Shown: one piece after another, positions 1 through 7,896 of the stretch | How positions within the stretch are numbered: the first letter of the stretch is position 1 | How the letters are laid out: every line of letters starts with the position of its first letter | DNA from: an uncultured Eubacterium sp. | GTDB lineage: Bacteria; Bacillota; Clostridia; Oscillospirales; Acutalibacteraceae | Assembly: GCA_910577195.1 (NCBI GenBank) | Contig: CAJTLP010000001.1 | Span: 1 to 64,000 of the forward strand | Length of the DNA: 64,000 bases | Direction: 5' to 3' | Made by a program: the position numbers and the translations under genes | The notes under the pieces: generated by a model | The model's database searches: none | What the model was told of the DNA's origin: nothing | Seen by the model: only the letters and a program-made list of their open reading frames with translations

Positions 1-102
1 TTTCTACCTTGGGTGTTCCTTTTTTGTGCTGTCTGCACAATTTGGGGCTGTTCACTACTTCATCCCTTAATCTTAAATTCAATTTGTAAAATATATTAAA
101 CA

Positions 103-456
103 GAACTGACCTATGATGAAGTCAGTAATGTTTTGACTTATGGTGATAAAGAGTTCACTTGGAATACAGGCAGAAATCTTGAAAGTATAGTTGACGGTGA
201 TAATCAATACAGTTATACTTATGATGAAAACGGAATCCGAACATCAAAAACCGTAAACGGTGTAACAACAAGGTTTAACACACTGGGCGGAGTTGTTCTT
301 GCACAGAGTGACAGCACAGGCATTATGTATTTCCAGTACGATAGTGCAGGAGCACCGATAGGCTTTGTGTACAACGATGTGCAGTATTTGTATATAACCA
401 ACATCAGCGGTGATGTGCTCGGCATTACAGATGCAGAAAGCAATCCGATTATAAAT
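103..456 (+). pseudogene. Rhs/YD-repeat protein C-terminal remnant
   Basis: An open frame entered without a credible start reads ELTYDEVSNVLTYGD, then TWNTGRNLESI, YSYTYDENGIRTSKTVNG and FQYDSAGAPIGFVYN, and stops resembling the family after GDVLGITDAESNPI. These are the tyrosine/aspartate YD repeats of the Rhs / wall-associated protein family, large secreted or surface proteins that often carry C-terminal toxins. Only about 115 residues remain. The 5' end lacks a ribosome site and signal peptide, and the 3' end runs straight into a terminator hairpin at 464-493 before the family's usual continuation. I infer a decayed piece of a much larger gene; the bases before 100 show no related reading frame. 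A TTG at 133 could open a 141-residue frame, but its last 35 residues are terminator and downstream DNA. Confidence 0.7.
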
Positions 457-463
457 ATAAAAA

Positions 464-493
464 ATAAAGCAGTCTCGACCGAGACTGCTTTAT
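464..493. terminator. Bidirectional intrinsic terminator
   Basis: A 14-bp perfect stem (ATAAAGCAGTCTCG paired with its complement, 2-nt loop) has a T-rich tract on the minus side and TTTATCTTTT on the plus side. It separates the Rhs remnant from the convergent HTH gene, whose stop is at 497-499. Confidence 0.85.
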
Positions 494-496
494 CTT

Positions 497-1537
497 TTAT
501 AATCTTATTATTTCTTTTATCAGTTTCTCATCAGAAATGTTTGTATCGGAAATGTTAACATCATAACAGCTTGTTCCTTTTATAAAACACAGTTCGATAT
601 CATTATCAGAATTGTTACCTGATATATAATAACCCTCGCTTGCGCCTATCTGTTCACATAGCTTATTATCCATTTCGGTATAATTTGCATTGTCAGCAGC
701 TATGGATTTTCTTTCATCAAAATAGTCCTTAGCTATTTTATACTCACAGGCTGTTACACATTGCGTATAAACGAAATTACGTTTCTCCCCTACACCGTCA
801 AAATACGCAGAATAGTTCTCAGTGATTTTTTCGTTAGTATCTTTTATTGATATCTGCGTTTCAAATGCACCATTAAAAAAATCATTGTATTTAATATAAT
901 TGACTGTATCAACCGGACTATCATATATCTGCAAATGTCTGTTATCCTCTAAAACTGCCATATGAACAGCACTTCCTACAAGAAAAGAAACAGTAAAACA
1001 AATCATAACCGTTTTTAAAACAACTGCCTTTTTCTTAAAAATCGCAGTTATAATAACGGTTAAAACCCAGATTACAACAATTGCCATATAAATGAATGTG
1101 CAGATACTCAGAAACTGAATTTCATTCCTATGAAGATACATATCAAGGACATTGGCATACATTTTAAATGTATCATAAAAAACATATAGCCAATATCCTG
1201 CGACAGCAGTTATTATAACTTCGATAGCCAATCTGATATATTGTTTTACTTTCAGCTTCTTTATAAGCTGCTCATCATTATTCTCCTGCTGCGGCATTCG
1301 CTCCCCATTCAGAATTTCGCCGACAGTAACACCAAAAATATTGGCCAACGGCTGAAGAATGGAGACATCCGGTATTCCCCTTCCTGTCTCCCACTTACTG
1401 ACAGCCTTATCTGTTACGGAAAGCTTCTGTGCAAGCTCCTTTTGATTGAGACCTTGCTCCTTTCTAAGTTCTGAAATAAACGAGCCTATTTTTTTTATTA
1501 TCCATATGCATTCACCTACCTGCCAAAAATGTAGCAT
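497..1537 (-). CDS. HTH (XRE) transcriptional regulator with membrane domain; start disrupted by poly-A
   Basis: The frame encodes a Cro/CI-type HTH at about residues 18-75 (IGSFISELRKEQGLNQKELA, then TDKAVSKWETGRGIPDVSIL). It is followed by three predicted membrane segments (about 103-121, 142-167, 171-195) and a soluble C-terminal domain of about 150 residues. Such proteins are usually membrane-tethered regulators; the target is unknown. The start is odd. The only well-placed ribosome site (AGGTAGGTG) leads to ATGs at 1511 and 1505, but the run of eight A at 1489-1496 puts them out of frame, giving a short peptide that stops soon after. With seven A the protein would start MDNKKIGSF, as in relatives. 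The in-frame ATG at 1537 has no ribosome site. The gene is therefore intact downstream but either frameshifted, slippage-expressed or affected by a sequence error. Confidence 0.7.
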   Translation of the reverse strand: MLHFWQVGECIWIIKKIGSFISELRKEQGLNQKELAQKLSVTDKAVSKWETGRGIPDVSILQPLANIFGVTVGEILNGERMPQQENNDEQLIKKLKVKQYIRLAIEVIITAVAGYWLYVFYDTFKMYANVLDMYLHRNEIQFLSICTFIYMAIVVIWVLTVIITAIFKKKAVVLKTVMICFTVSFLVGSAVHMAVLEDNRHLQIYDSPVDTVNYIKYNDFFNGAFETQISIKDTNEKITENYSAYFDGVGEKRNFVYTQCVTACEYKIAKDYFDERKSIAADNANYTEMDNKLCEQIGASEGYYISGNNSDNDIELCFIKGTSCYDVNISDTNISDEKLIKEIIRL

Positions 1538-1550
1538 ATTTTATAAAAAA

Positions 1551-1577
1551 AGTCACCCTACTTTACGTAGAATGACT
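1551..1577 (-). terminator. leuS intrinsic terminator
   Basis: On the minus strand an imperfect hairpin (AGTCATTCTAC / GTAGGGTGACT, loop around GTAAA) is followed by a run of seven T. It lies about 60 bp past the leuS stop and just upstream of the HTH regulator. Confidence 0.75.
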
Positions 1578-1635
1578 GTTTTTATCTCTAAACAAAGGGA
1601 AAAGAGAATCGGTTCTTCTATGCCTTTTTACCCTA

Positions 1636-4044
1636 TCAAACTGCTACGATGTTAACAAGCTTGCCGGGAACATAAATTTCCTTTTTAATTGTTTTGCCCT
1701 CAATTGCAGCGGCAATCTTTTCATCAGCCTTTGCAAGTGCAAGTGCATCTTCCTTAGAAATATCCACAGGAACTGTGATACGTGAACGAACCTTACCCAT
1801 AATCTGAAGTACGATTTCAACTGAATTTTCCTTAGTCTTTTCCTCATCAAATTCAGGCCACTGTGCTTCATTAACCATTCCGCCGAAATTCATTACCTGC
1901 CACATTTCTTCAGTGATATGCGGAGCAAACGGATTGAGAAGAATTGTGAGTGTTTTAAGCTCAGCCTTATTCACGCCCTTTGAGGACATCTCATTAACAA
2001 GGCTCATCATTGCTGCGATAGCAGTGTTGCACTTAAGGTTATCAATATCCTCTGTTACCTTTTTAATGGTCTTATGCATAGATGCTTCAAGGTCAGCAGA
2101 ATACTCGTCGCCGTCCTTTACAGATTCCTGTAAATTCCAGAAACGCTCAAGGAAACGCTTGCAGCCCTTGATTGAATCACTGTTCCAAGGAGCAGCCTTT
2201 TCAAAGTCACCGATAAACATTTCATAAAGACGCATGGTATCAGCACCGTATTGGTCAACAATTTCATCAGGGTTAACCACATTGCCCCTTGACTTTGACA
2301 TTTTTTCACCGTTCTCACCGAGAATCATTCCGTGTGAGGTACGCTTTGCATAAGGCTCTTTAGTCGGAACAACACCGATATCATAAAGGAATTTATGCCA
2401 GAAACGTGAGTAAAGCAGATGAAGAGTCGTATGCTCCATACCGCCGTTATACCAATCAACAGGACCCCAATACTGAACAGCCTCAGGTGACACAAGAGCA
2501 TCATCATTATGTGGATCCATATATCTTAAGAAATACCATGAAGAGCCTGCCCACTGCGGCATTGTATCGGTTTCTCTCTTAGCAGGCTTGCCGCAGCAAG
2601 GACAAGTAGTATTAACCCAGTCGGTCATCTTTGCAAGCGGTGACTCACCTGTATCCGTCGGCTCATAGGAATCAACCATAGGCAGTCTGAGAGGAAGCTC
2701 GCTTTCAGGAACAGGAACATAACCGCAATCATCACACTTGATAATCGGAATCGGCTCGCCCCAGTATCTCTGACGTGAGAATACCCAGTCACGAAGCTTG
2801 AAATTAACCTTCTGATGTCCCTTGCCTTCCTTAGTAAGCCACTCTGTGATAGCAACCTTTGCATCTTCAACAGACATACCTGTGAGGAAAGAGGAGTTAA
2901 CCATTTTACCTGTTGCACAATCGGTAAATGCTTCATTTTCAACACCCACCTCTGAGCCTGCAACAACCTCGATAATAGGCAAATCAAATTTCTTTGCAAA
3001 TTCCCAGTCACGTGTATCGTGTGCAGGTACAGCCATAATCGCACCTGTACCATAGGATGTGAGAACATAGTCTGAAATGAAGATAGGAATCTCCGTATCA
3101 TTAACAGGATTGATACCCATAACGCCGTCAAGCTTTACACCTGTCTTATCCTTGTTCAACTCAGTACGCTCAAAGTCTGATTTATGAGCTGCTTCATCCT
3201 GATATTTGCGTACCTCATCAAGGTTGGCAAGCTTATCTGCCCACTTTTCAATCAATGGGTGCTCAGGTGAAATAACCATATATGTAGCACCGAAAAGTGT
3301 ATCAGGTCTTGTTGTATAAACTGTCAGAGTATCACCGAGAGTTGTGCCGAAATCAACCTCAGCACCGGTTGAGCGGCCAATCCAGTTTTTCTGCTGAACC
3401 TTAACTCTGTCAATAAATTCAAGGTCATCCAAATCATCAACAAGTCTCTGTGCGTACTCGGTAATTTTGAGCATCCACTGGCTCTGATTCTTTCTGATAA
3501 CCTCACTGCCGCAGCGCTCACAAACACCGTTTACAACCTCTTCGTTTGCAAGCACGCATTTACAGGATGTACACCAGTTAACAGCCATTTCCTTTTTGTA
3601 AGCAAGGCCTTTTTTGAAAAGCTGCAGGAAAATCCACTGTGTCCATTTGTAATAGGACGGATCGGTCGTATTTATCTCCCTCGTCCAGTCAAAGGAAAAA
3701 CCAAGAGCCTGAAGCTGTGATTTGAAATGTGCAACATTATTCTTAGTTACCTCTTCAGGATGAATATGATTTTTAATAGCAAAGTTCTCAGTCGGCAGAC
3801 CGAAAGCATCCCATCCCATAGGATAAAGCACGTTATAGCCCTGAAGTCTCTTCTTACGTGCAACGATATCAAGTGCAGTGTAAGAACGAGGGTGACCTAC
3901 GTGAAGTCCCTGACCTGACGGATAAGGGAACTCAACAAGACAATAGAATTTAGGCAGAGAATAATCCTGCTTTGCAGCAAAGGTATTCTGCGTATACCAG
4001 ACATTCTGCCACTTTGTTTCAATCTGTTTAAAGTTGTAATCCAT
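1636..4044 (-). CDS. leuS: Leucyl-tRNA synthetase
   Basis: This class I enzyme charges tRNA-Leu with leucine and edits mischarged products. The 802-residue length is normal for bacterial LeuRS. The HIGH motif appears as HVGH (residues 48-51, in PSGQGLHVGHPRSY), and the KMSKS loop is intact at about 581-585 (GEKMSKSRGN). The connective CP1 editing region lies between about 220 and 400, a zinc-type CxxC pair is seen near CTSCKC/CERCG, and an anticodon-binding domain ends the protein. The start at 4044 has GGAGG eight bases upstream and lies 3 bp after the rsfS stop, so the two genes are cotranscribed. No T-box leader is visible; the gene ends the long minus-strand housekeeping run. Confidence 0.98.
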   Translation of the reverse strand: MDYNFKQIETKWQNVWYTQNTFAAKQDYSLPKFYCLVEFPYPSGQGLHVGHPRSYTALDIVARKKRLQGYNVLYPMGWDAFGLPTENFAIKNHIHPEEVTKNNVAHFKSQLQALGFSFDWTREINTTDPSYYKWTQWIFLQLFKKGLAYKKEMAVNWCTSCKCVLANEEVVNGVCERCGSEVIRKNQSQWMLKITEYAQRLVDDLDDLEFIDRVKVQQKNWIGRSTGAEVDFGTTLGDTLTVYTTRPDTLFGATYMVISPEHPLIEKWADKLANLDEVRKYQDEAAHKSDFERTELNKDKTGVKLDGVMGINPVNDTEIPIFISDYVLTSYGTGAIMAVPAHDTRDWEFAKKFDLPIIEVVAGSEVGVENEAFTDCATGKMVNSSFLTGMSVEDAKVAITEWLTKEGKGHQKVNFKLRDWVFSRQRYWGEPIPIIKCDDCGYVPVPESELPLRLPMVDSYEPTDTGESPLAKMTDWVNTTCPCCGKPAKRETDTMPQWAGSSWYFLRYMDPHNDDALVSPEAVQYWGPVDWYNGGMEHTTLHLLYSRFWHKFLYDIGVVPTKEPYAKRTSHGMILGENGEKMSKSRGNVVNPDEIVDQYGADTMRLYEMFIGDFEKAAPWNSDSIKGCKRFLERFWNLQESVKDGDEYSADLEASMHKTIKKVTEDIDNLKCNTAIAAMMSLVNEMSSKGVNKAELKTLTILLNPFAPHITEEMWQVMNFGGMVNEAQWPEFDEEKTKENSVEIVLQIMGKVRSRITVPVDISKEDALALAKADEKIAAAIEGKTIKKEIYVPGKLVNIVAV

Positions 4045-4047
4045 ATG

Positions 4048-4401
4048 TTAATCCTCCAAAAAATTTACAATATCCACTTTTTCTCCATCTTCCCATAATC
4101 TCTCAAGCTGATAAAAATCACGCTGATCCTTATAGAAGATGTGAACAACCACTGAGCTATAGTCAAGGCAGACCCAAGGGGTGTTCCTGCCCTCAATATG
4201 ATGAGGGGTAACACCCTGCTGCTCAAGCTTATACTCAACCTCCTCAGCAAGTGCCTTAACCTGCGTTGAGCTGGTACCGGTTGCTATTACAAAATAATCG
4301 GCAATAATTGTTAAATCCGTAATACCGATTACCTCAATATTTTCTCCCTTTTTGCTGTCAATTGCCCTGACAGCCTCTTTAACAATACTTTGTGTATCCA
4401 T
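4048..4401 (-). CDS. rsfS: Ribosomal silencing factor RsfS
   Basis: A 117-residue RsfS/YbeB/Iojap family protein. RsfS binds ribosomal protein L14 and blocks subunit joining in starvation. Family signatures are DYFVIATGTSSTQVKALAEE (about residues 39-58), EGRNTPWVCLDYSSVVVHIF and YYQLERLWEDG-like FYQLERLWEDG near the end. I chose the ATG at 4401 because AAAGGA lies upstream and the sequence MDTQSIVKEAV begins exactly where the family begins. A longer in-frame extension to 4590 would be read from the repeat element at 4417-4704 and is not credible. Order nadD-yqeK-rsfS is classical, but here the element lies between yqeK and rsfS. Confidence 0.96.
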   Translation of the reverse strand: MDTQSIVKEAVRAIDSKKGENIEVIGITDLTIIADYFVIATGTSSTQVKALAEEVEYKLEQQGVTPHHIEGRNTPWVCLDYSSVVVHIFYKDQRDFYQLERLWEDGEKVDIVNFLED

Positions 4402-4416
4402 ATTCACATTCCTTTG

Positions 4417-4704
4417 TAAATTATTGTTTAGTGCAATAACGCATTGTGAGCAGATAACGTGTTTAGAGGGCGAGAAATTGCCCAAAATTTTGTATTTTGC
4501 GAATGGGTGCTGTACGATGGTACTGCCCCTGAGCAAAAGACAAAAAACGCACAAAATACGAACAGGCTCGATGCCTGCGAGTATTTTCATTTTATCGGCA
4601 GGAGCAAGCCCCTGCCCTACAGAATAACATTATTTATTTTATTATTTTTTGTATATTTCAGTGCGTGGTTTTGGGTGATTTATCGTTCTCTAAACAATAA
4701 TTTA
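4417..4704. mobile_element. MITE-like element A (288 bp) between yqeK and rsfS
   Basis: The ends are perfect 15-bp inverted repeats: TAAATTATTGTTTAG at 4417-4431 and CTAAACAATAATTTA at 4690-4704. Inside are several short GC-rich hairpins, for example GGGC-GAGAAATT-GCCC, AGGC-TCGAT-GCCT and GGCAGG...CCTGCC before CCCTAC. There is no plausible coding sequence, so it would be non-autonomous. The same terminal sequence occurs at 45065-45286 and 47648-47662, and in reverse near 39118. The insertion lies inside the nadD-yqeK-rsfS-leuS run and leaves both neighbouring genes intact. Confidence 0.8.
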
Positions 4705-4706
4705 TA

Positions 4707-5285
4707 TTAATTATTTTTAAAATACTTATTAATCAGCCAATTATATGCATTCACTGTATCTGGGTGAAGAATATCGCCCTTCTGTGCCACTGAACAAATC
4801 GTATGCCGTGTGGCATAAAGAAGTCCCTGCTCCTTGCCCTCTTCAGTCTTCTGACGCATTATATCAACATCAGGATAATCACGGTCCGCTGAAATAAAAT
4901 CGGCAAGATAAACAATTTCCTCCATAAGGCTCATATCTGAGCGTCCTGTGGTATGATATCTGATTGCACCGATTATTTCATCATCGTCAATACCGAGAAC
5001 TGCCTTTGCATATGCAGCACCTGAAATCTGATGATAGAACTTAAGACTGCTCTTTTCAAGCTCTGTTATGTGCATACCTGCTTTTTCGATAACTGCCAGC
5101 TGTTCTTCGGCAGAGCTCTCCTTCATAATATCGTGGAGGATTCCGGCAGTCTCAGCCTTTTCCTCATCTGCGCCGTATCGTTTTGCAAGCATTTTTGCAC
5201 TCTCCGCCACACAGAGCGAATGATAAAATCTGTAATCAGATAAATATTTTCTTATTAACTCAGTATATTCTTTAATATTATACAC
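4707..5285 (-). CDS. yqeK: HD-domain hydrolase YqeK (Ap4A hydrolase family)
   Basis: YqeK proteins are HD-superfamily metal enzymes that hydrolyse diadenosine tetraphosphate to ADP in Firmicutes. The conserved residues are visible: the early histidine in RFYHSLCVAESA, the HD pair in AGILHDIMKE, HQISGAAYA, IRYHTTGR, and the late aspartate in IVYLADFISADRDYPDVD. I take the GTG at 5285 as start: AAAAGGGA lies seven bases upstream and the product then begins MYNIKEYTELIRKYL, as relatives do. It overlaps the nadD stop by 8 bp. A TTG at 5306 would add seven residues. The stop lies two bases from repeat element A. Confidence 0.93.
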   Translation of the reverse strand: MYNIKEYTELIRKYLSDYRFYHSLCVAESAKMLAKRYGADEEKAETAGILHDIMKESSAEEQLAVIEKAGMHITELEKSSLKFYHQISGAAYAKAVLGIDDDEIIGAIRYHTTGRSDMSLMEEIVYLADFISADRDYPDVDIMRQKTEEGKEQGLLYATRHTICSVAQKGDILHPDTVNAYNWLINKYFKNN

Positions 5286-5880
5286 TGTAAATTCCCTTTT
5301 CAACAATATAATTATATACTATTTTCGGCATAAGTGAAGATGTATCTTCACCTTTTTTTATTTTTTCCCTGATTTCACTGGAGCTGACCTTGATAACAGG
5401 ATACTCTGCGATATAGCATTTTTTCTGCATTTCAGTATGAAATTTTACATAATCATAAAGGCTATTTTTTTCCTGCTCATTCTCACGTGCAGAGGTACAG
5501 ATTGTTACCATATCCAGTATTTCTTCATACTTATACCAATAGTGAAAGGTCAGAAACTGGTCTGCACCGATGATAAGATAAAATTCATCATCAGGATACA
5601 TTTTCCTGAGCTCGGTCAGCGTATCATAAGTATATGATTTCCCCTGCCTTTTAAACTCAAGGTCCGACACCTCAAATGCAGGAGAATCACCCACAGCCAG
5701 CTTTACCATATTCAGTCTGTCCTGAGCAGAAGCAAGATACTGGGCTGTTTTATGCGGAGGAACAGCAGTAGGTATAAAAATCACCTTATCAAGCCTAAGG
5801 CTGTCAGAATAGCTTTTTGCAAGGGTCAGATGTCCATTGTGTATCGGATTGAATGCTCCGCCGAAAACACCTATTCTCAT
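5278..5880 (-). CDS. nadD: Nicotinate-nucleotide adenylyltransferase
   Basis: NadD joins nicotinate mononucleotide and ATP to give deamido-NAD in NAD synthesis. The 200-residue protein opens with the nucleotidyltransferase signature MRIGVFGGAFNPIHNGHL (GxFNPxHxGH) and ends with the second ATP-binding signature VSSSEIREKIKKG. IIGADQF in the middle is also typical. It starts 2 bp after the yhbY stop, with AGAGG upstream, and overlaps yqeK at its end, so the genes are translationally coupled. Confidence 0.96.
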   Translation of the reverse strand: MRIGVFGGAFNPIHNGHLTLAKSYSDSLRLDKVIFIPTAVPPHKTAQYLASAQDRLNMVKLAVGDSPAFEVSDLEFKRQGKSYTYDTLTELRKMYPDDEFYLIIGADQFLTFHYWYKYEEILDMVTICTSARENEQEKNSLYDYVKFHTEMQKKCYIAEYPVIKVSSSEIREKIKKGEDTSSLMPKIVYNYIVEKGIYSV

Positions 5881-5882
5881 TT

Positions 5883-6308
5883 CTAACGACCTCTGAATTT
5901 AGGTCTGTCATAAACAGCGTAAGGATTCTTTGCCTCTTTCTCTCTCTGACGCTGCCTTTTACCCTTAATCTTTACCTTCTTTTTTGCAGTGGCTTTGGCA
6001 GTTCCTGAGCCGCGCTTTTTCTTTTTCTCTGCGATTCTCTCCTCGTCTGCCTCACGGTATAAAACAATGATACCGCCGATAACCTGAATCACATCTGCTC
6101 CCAAGGATTCAGCAAGCTCATTCGCCAGCTCCTTAGGTGTTTTAGGCGCAGTTTCAAGATGAACACGTATTTTTATAAGCTCACGTGCATCAAGTGTATC
6201 ATCAATCTGGGTTAAAAGATTATCACTGATACCCTCCTTGCCGATTTGAATAATTGGCTCCAGGCCGTTCGCTTTCGCTCTCCACTGAGCTCTTTCTTTT
6301 GATGTCAT
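5883..6308 (-). CDS. yhbY: CRS1/YhbY RNA-binding protein
   Basis: Residues 1-98 form the CRM (CRS1-YhbY) RNA-binding domain: LTSKERAQWRAKANGLEP-like start, IQIGKEGIS, LIKIRVHLE and ADVIQVIGGIIVLYREA. Family members associate with pre-50S ribosomal particles. Unlike the usual ~97-residue protein, this copy carries about 40 extra lysine/arginine-rich residues (KKKKRGSG, KKKVKIKGKRQRQREKE), probably a further RNA-binding tail. It overlaps the rdgB stop by four bases (ATGA), which suggests coupled translation. Confidence 0.93.
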   Translation of the reverse strand: MTSKERAQWRAKANGLEPIIQIGKEGISDNLLTQIDDTLDARELIKIRVHLETAPKTPKELANELAESLGADVIQVIGGIIVLYREADEERIAEKKKKRGSGTAKATAKKKVKIKGKRQRQREKEAKNPYAVYDRPKFRGR

Positions 6309-6892
6309 ATAAGTTTCTCCAATTCCTTAGTCAGTAATCTAAGTGCATTTCCTCTGTGGCTGATTTTATCCTTCTCCTCAGCAGTGTAACGTCCGAATGC
6401 TCTGCCGTCAACTAAAAACAGCGGATCATATCCAAATCCCTCATTGCCGTCACGCTCAAAGCCGATTATGCCGTTACACTCACCGCGTACAACAATTTCC
6501 CTTCCGTCAGGGAAGGTACAGCAGATTGCACAAACATAATGTGCAGTGCGTTCTTCAAGCGGTACACCGTCAAGCTTTTCAAGAAGTAAATCATTATTTT
6601 TTTCATCATTGCCGTGCTCACCTGAAAAACGTGCTGAGAATATACCCGGCGCACCGTCAAGGTAATCCACGCAAAGACCTGAATCATCGGCAATTGCAGG
6701 CATATTGGTTTCTTTACAGGCAGCGTGTGCCTTTATTTTTGCATTATCCTCGAAGGTCTCTCCGTCCTCTTCCACATCCTCAAGGGTGATACCAAGCATT
6801 TTTGCCGTTACAACATTAATGCCCAGCGGAGAAAGTATACGCTGCATTTCAGCAAGCTTTTTCATATTATTTGTTGCAAGAATAAAATCCAT
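6305..6892 (-). CDS. rdgB: dITP/XTP pyrophosphatase (Ham1/RdgB)
   Basis: The protein removes non-canonical purine triphosphates (dITP, ITP, XTP) from the nucleotide pool. Family landmarks are ILATNNMKKLAEM at the N terminus, ETFEDNAKIKA, the substrate loop ADDSGLCVDYLDGAPGIFSAR, and the C-terminal FGYDPLF and KDKISHRGNAL. The length of 195 is normal. Its ATG overlaps the ftsY stop (TAATG), so it is co-translated with ftsY; that order is not functionally required. Confidence 0.96.
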   Translation of the reverse strand: MDFILATNNMKKLAEMQRILSPLGINVVTAKMLGITLEDVEEDGETFEDNAKIKAHAACKETNMPAIADDSGLCVDYLDGAPGIFSARFSGEHGNDEKNNDLLLEKLDGVPLEERTAHYVCAICCTFPDGREIVVRGECNGIIGFERDGNEGFGYDPLFLVDGRAFGRYTAEEKDKISHRGNALRLLTKELEKLI

Positions 6893-7866
6893 TATTTTTC
6901 CTCATCGTTATCATTCGTAATAAAATCTGTTATGTCCTTATCATCGTCCGGTATCTTCGCATCAAAGAGTGCTGATGCAAATGCATCTGCATCAAACGGC
7001 TGCAAGTCCTCAATCTTTTCACCGACACCGACAAATTTAACAGGTACATCAAGCTCATTATTGATAGCCAGCACAACACCGCCCTTAGCAGTTCCGTCAA
7101 GCTTTGTAAGTACAATACCTGTAATGCCTGCTGCCTCTTTGAAATCCTTAGCCTGGTTAACGGCATTCTGACCTGTTGTGGCATCCAGAACAAGAAGAAT
7201 TTCCTTTGATGCGTCAGGGAGCTCCCTTTCAATCACACGTGAAATCTTGTTCAGCTCATCCATAAGATTTTTCTTATTATGGAGTCTGCCTGCAGTATCA
7301 ATGATGATTACATCACAGTTTCTTGCCTTGCCTGCCTGAATGGTATCATACACAACTGCGGCAGGGTCAGCACCCTCACCGTGCTTAATCAGGTCAACCT
7401 CTGCTCTGTCTGCCCATACCTGAAGCTGTTCGATGGCAGCAGCACGGAAGGTATCGGCAGCGCCGAGAATCACTTTTCTGTTCTGCTCCTTAAGACGGAG
7501 AGCAAGCTTGCCGATTGTGGTTGTTTTGCCGACACCGTTCACACCAATCATAAGAATGATGGACGGCTTTGAACGAAGTCGGAGATAGCTACCGCCCCAA
7601 ACAACACCGGATACGATATCCTTCATTGTTTCTCTTACCTGCTTAACATCTCTGATTCTGTCGTTTTCTATTTTATTTTTAAGGTCACGTATGATACGCT
7701 CAGCAGTCGGCATACCCACATCACCCATAATCAGTATTTCCTCAAGCTCATCAAAAAGCTCGTCGGTAATCTCCTCATAGGACTCCATTACCTCGTCCAT
7801 CTGAGCGGTGATACCCTCATCTCTTGTCTTTTTCAGACCCTTTTTAAATATAGAAAAAATACCCAT
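6892..7866 (-). CDS. ftsY: Signal recognition particle receptor FtsY
   Basis: FtsY is the SRP-receptor GTPase that docks ribosome-nascent chain-Ffh complexes at the membrane. The short N-terminal region MGIFSIFKKGLKKTRDEG is amphipathic, consistent with direct membrane binding, and the long acidic A domain of enterobacteria is absent. The NG domain has GVNGVGKTTTIGKLA (G1), DTFRAAAIEQLQVW, IIDTAGRLHNKKNLMDEL (G3), TKLDGTAKGG (G4) and VGVGEKIEDLQPFD. It is 324 residues long and sits 30 bp downstream of smc. Confidence 0.97.
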   Translation of the reverse strand: MGIFSIFKKGLKKTRDEGITAQMDEVMESYEEITDELFDELEEILIMGDVGMPTAERIIRDLKNKIENDRIRDVKQVRETMKDIVSGVVWGGSYLRLRSKPSIILMIGVNGVGKTTTIGKLALRLKEQNRKVILGAADTFRAAAIEQLQVWADRAEVDLIKHGEGADPAAVVYDTIQAGKARNCDVIIIDTAGRLHNKKNLMDELNKISRVIERELPDASKEILLVLDATTGQNAVNQAKDFKEAAGITGIVLTKLDGTAKGGVVLAINNELDVPVKFVGVGEKIEDLQPFDADAFASALFDAKIPDDDKDITDFITNDNDEEK

Positions 7867-7896
7867 AGATAATCCTTTCCTTTATAAATAACAAAT

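Noticed and set aside
4048..4590. RsfS with a 63-residue N-terminal extension
   Set aside because: The extension is translated from the repeat element at 4417-4704; the family start and a good ribosome site are at 4401.
6725..7171. Plus-strand open frame of 148 codons within rdgB/ftsY
   Set aside because: It is antisense to two strongly conserved genes, has no ribosome site and an unnatural serine/phenylalanine-rich composition.
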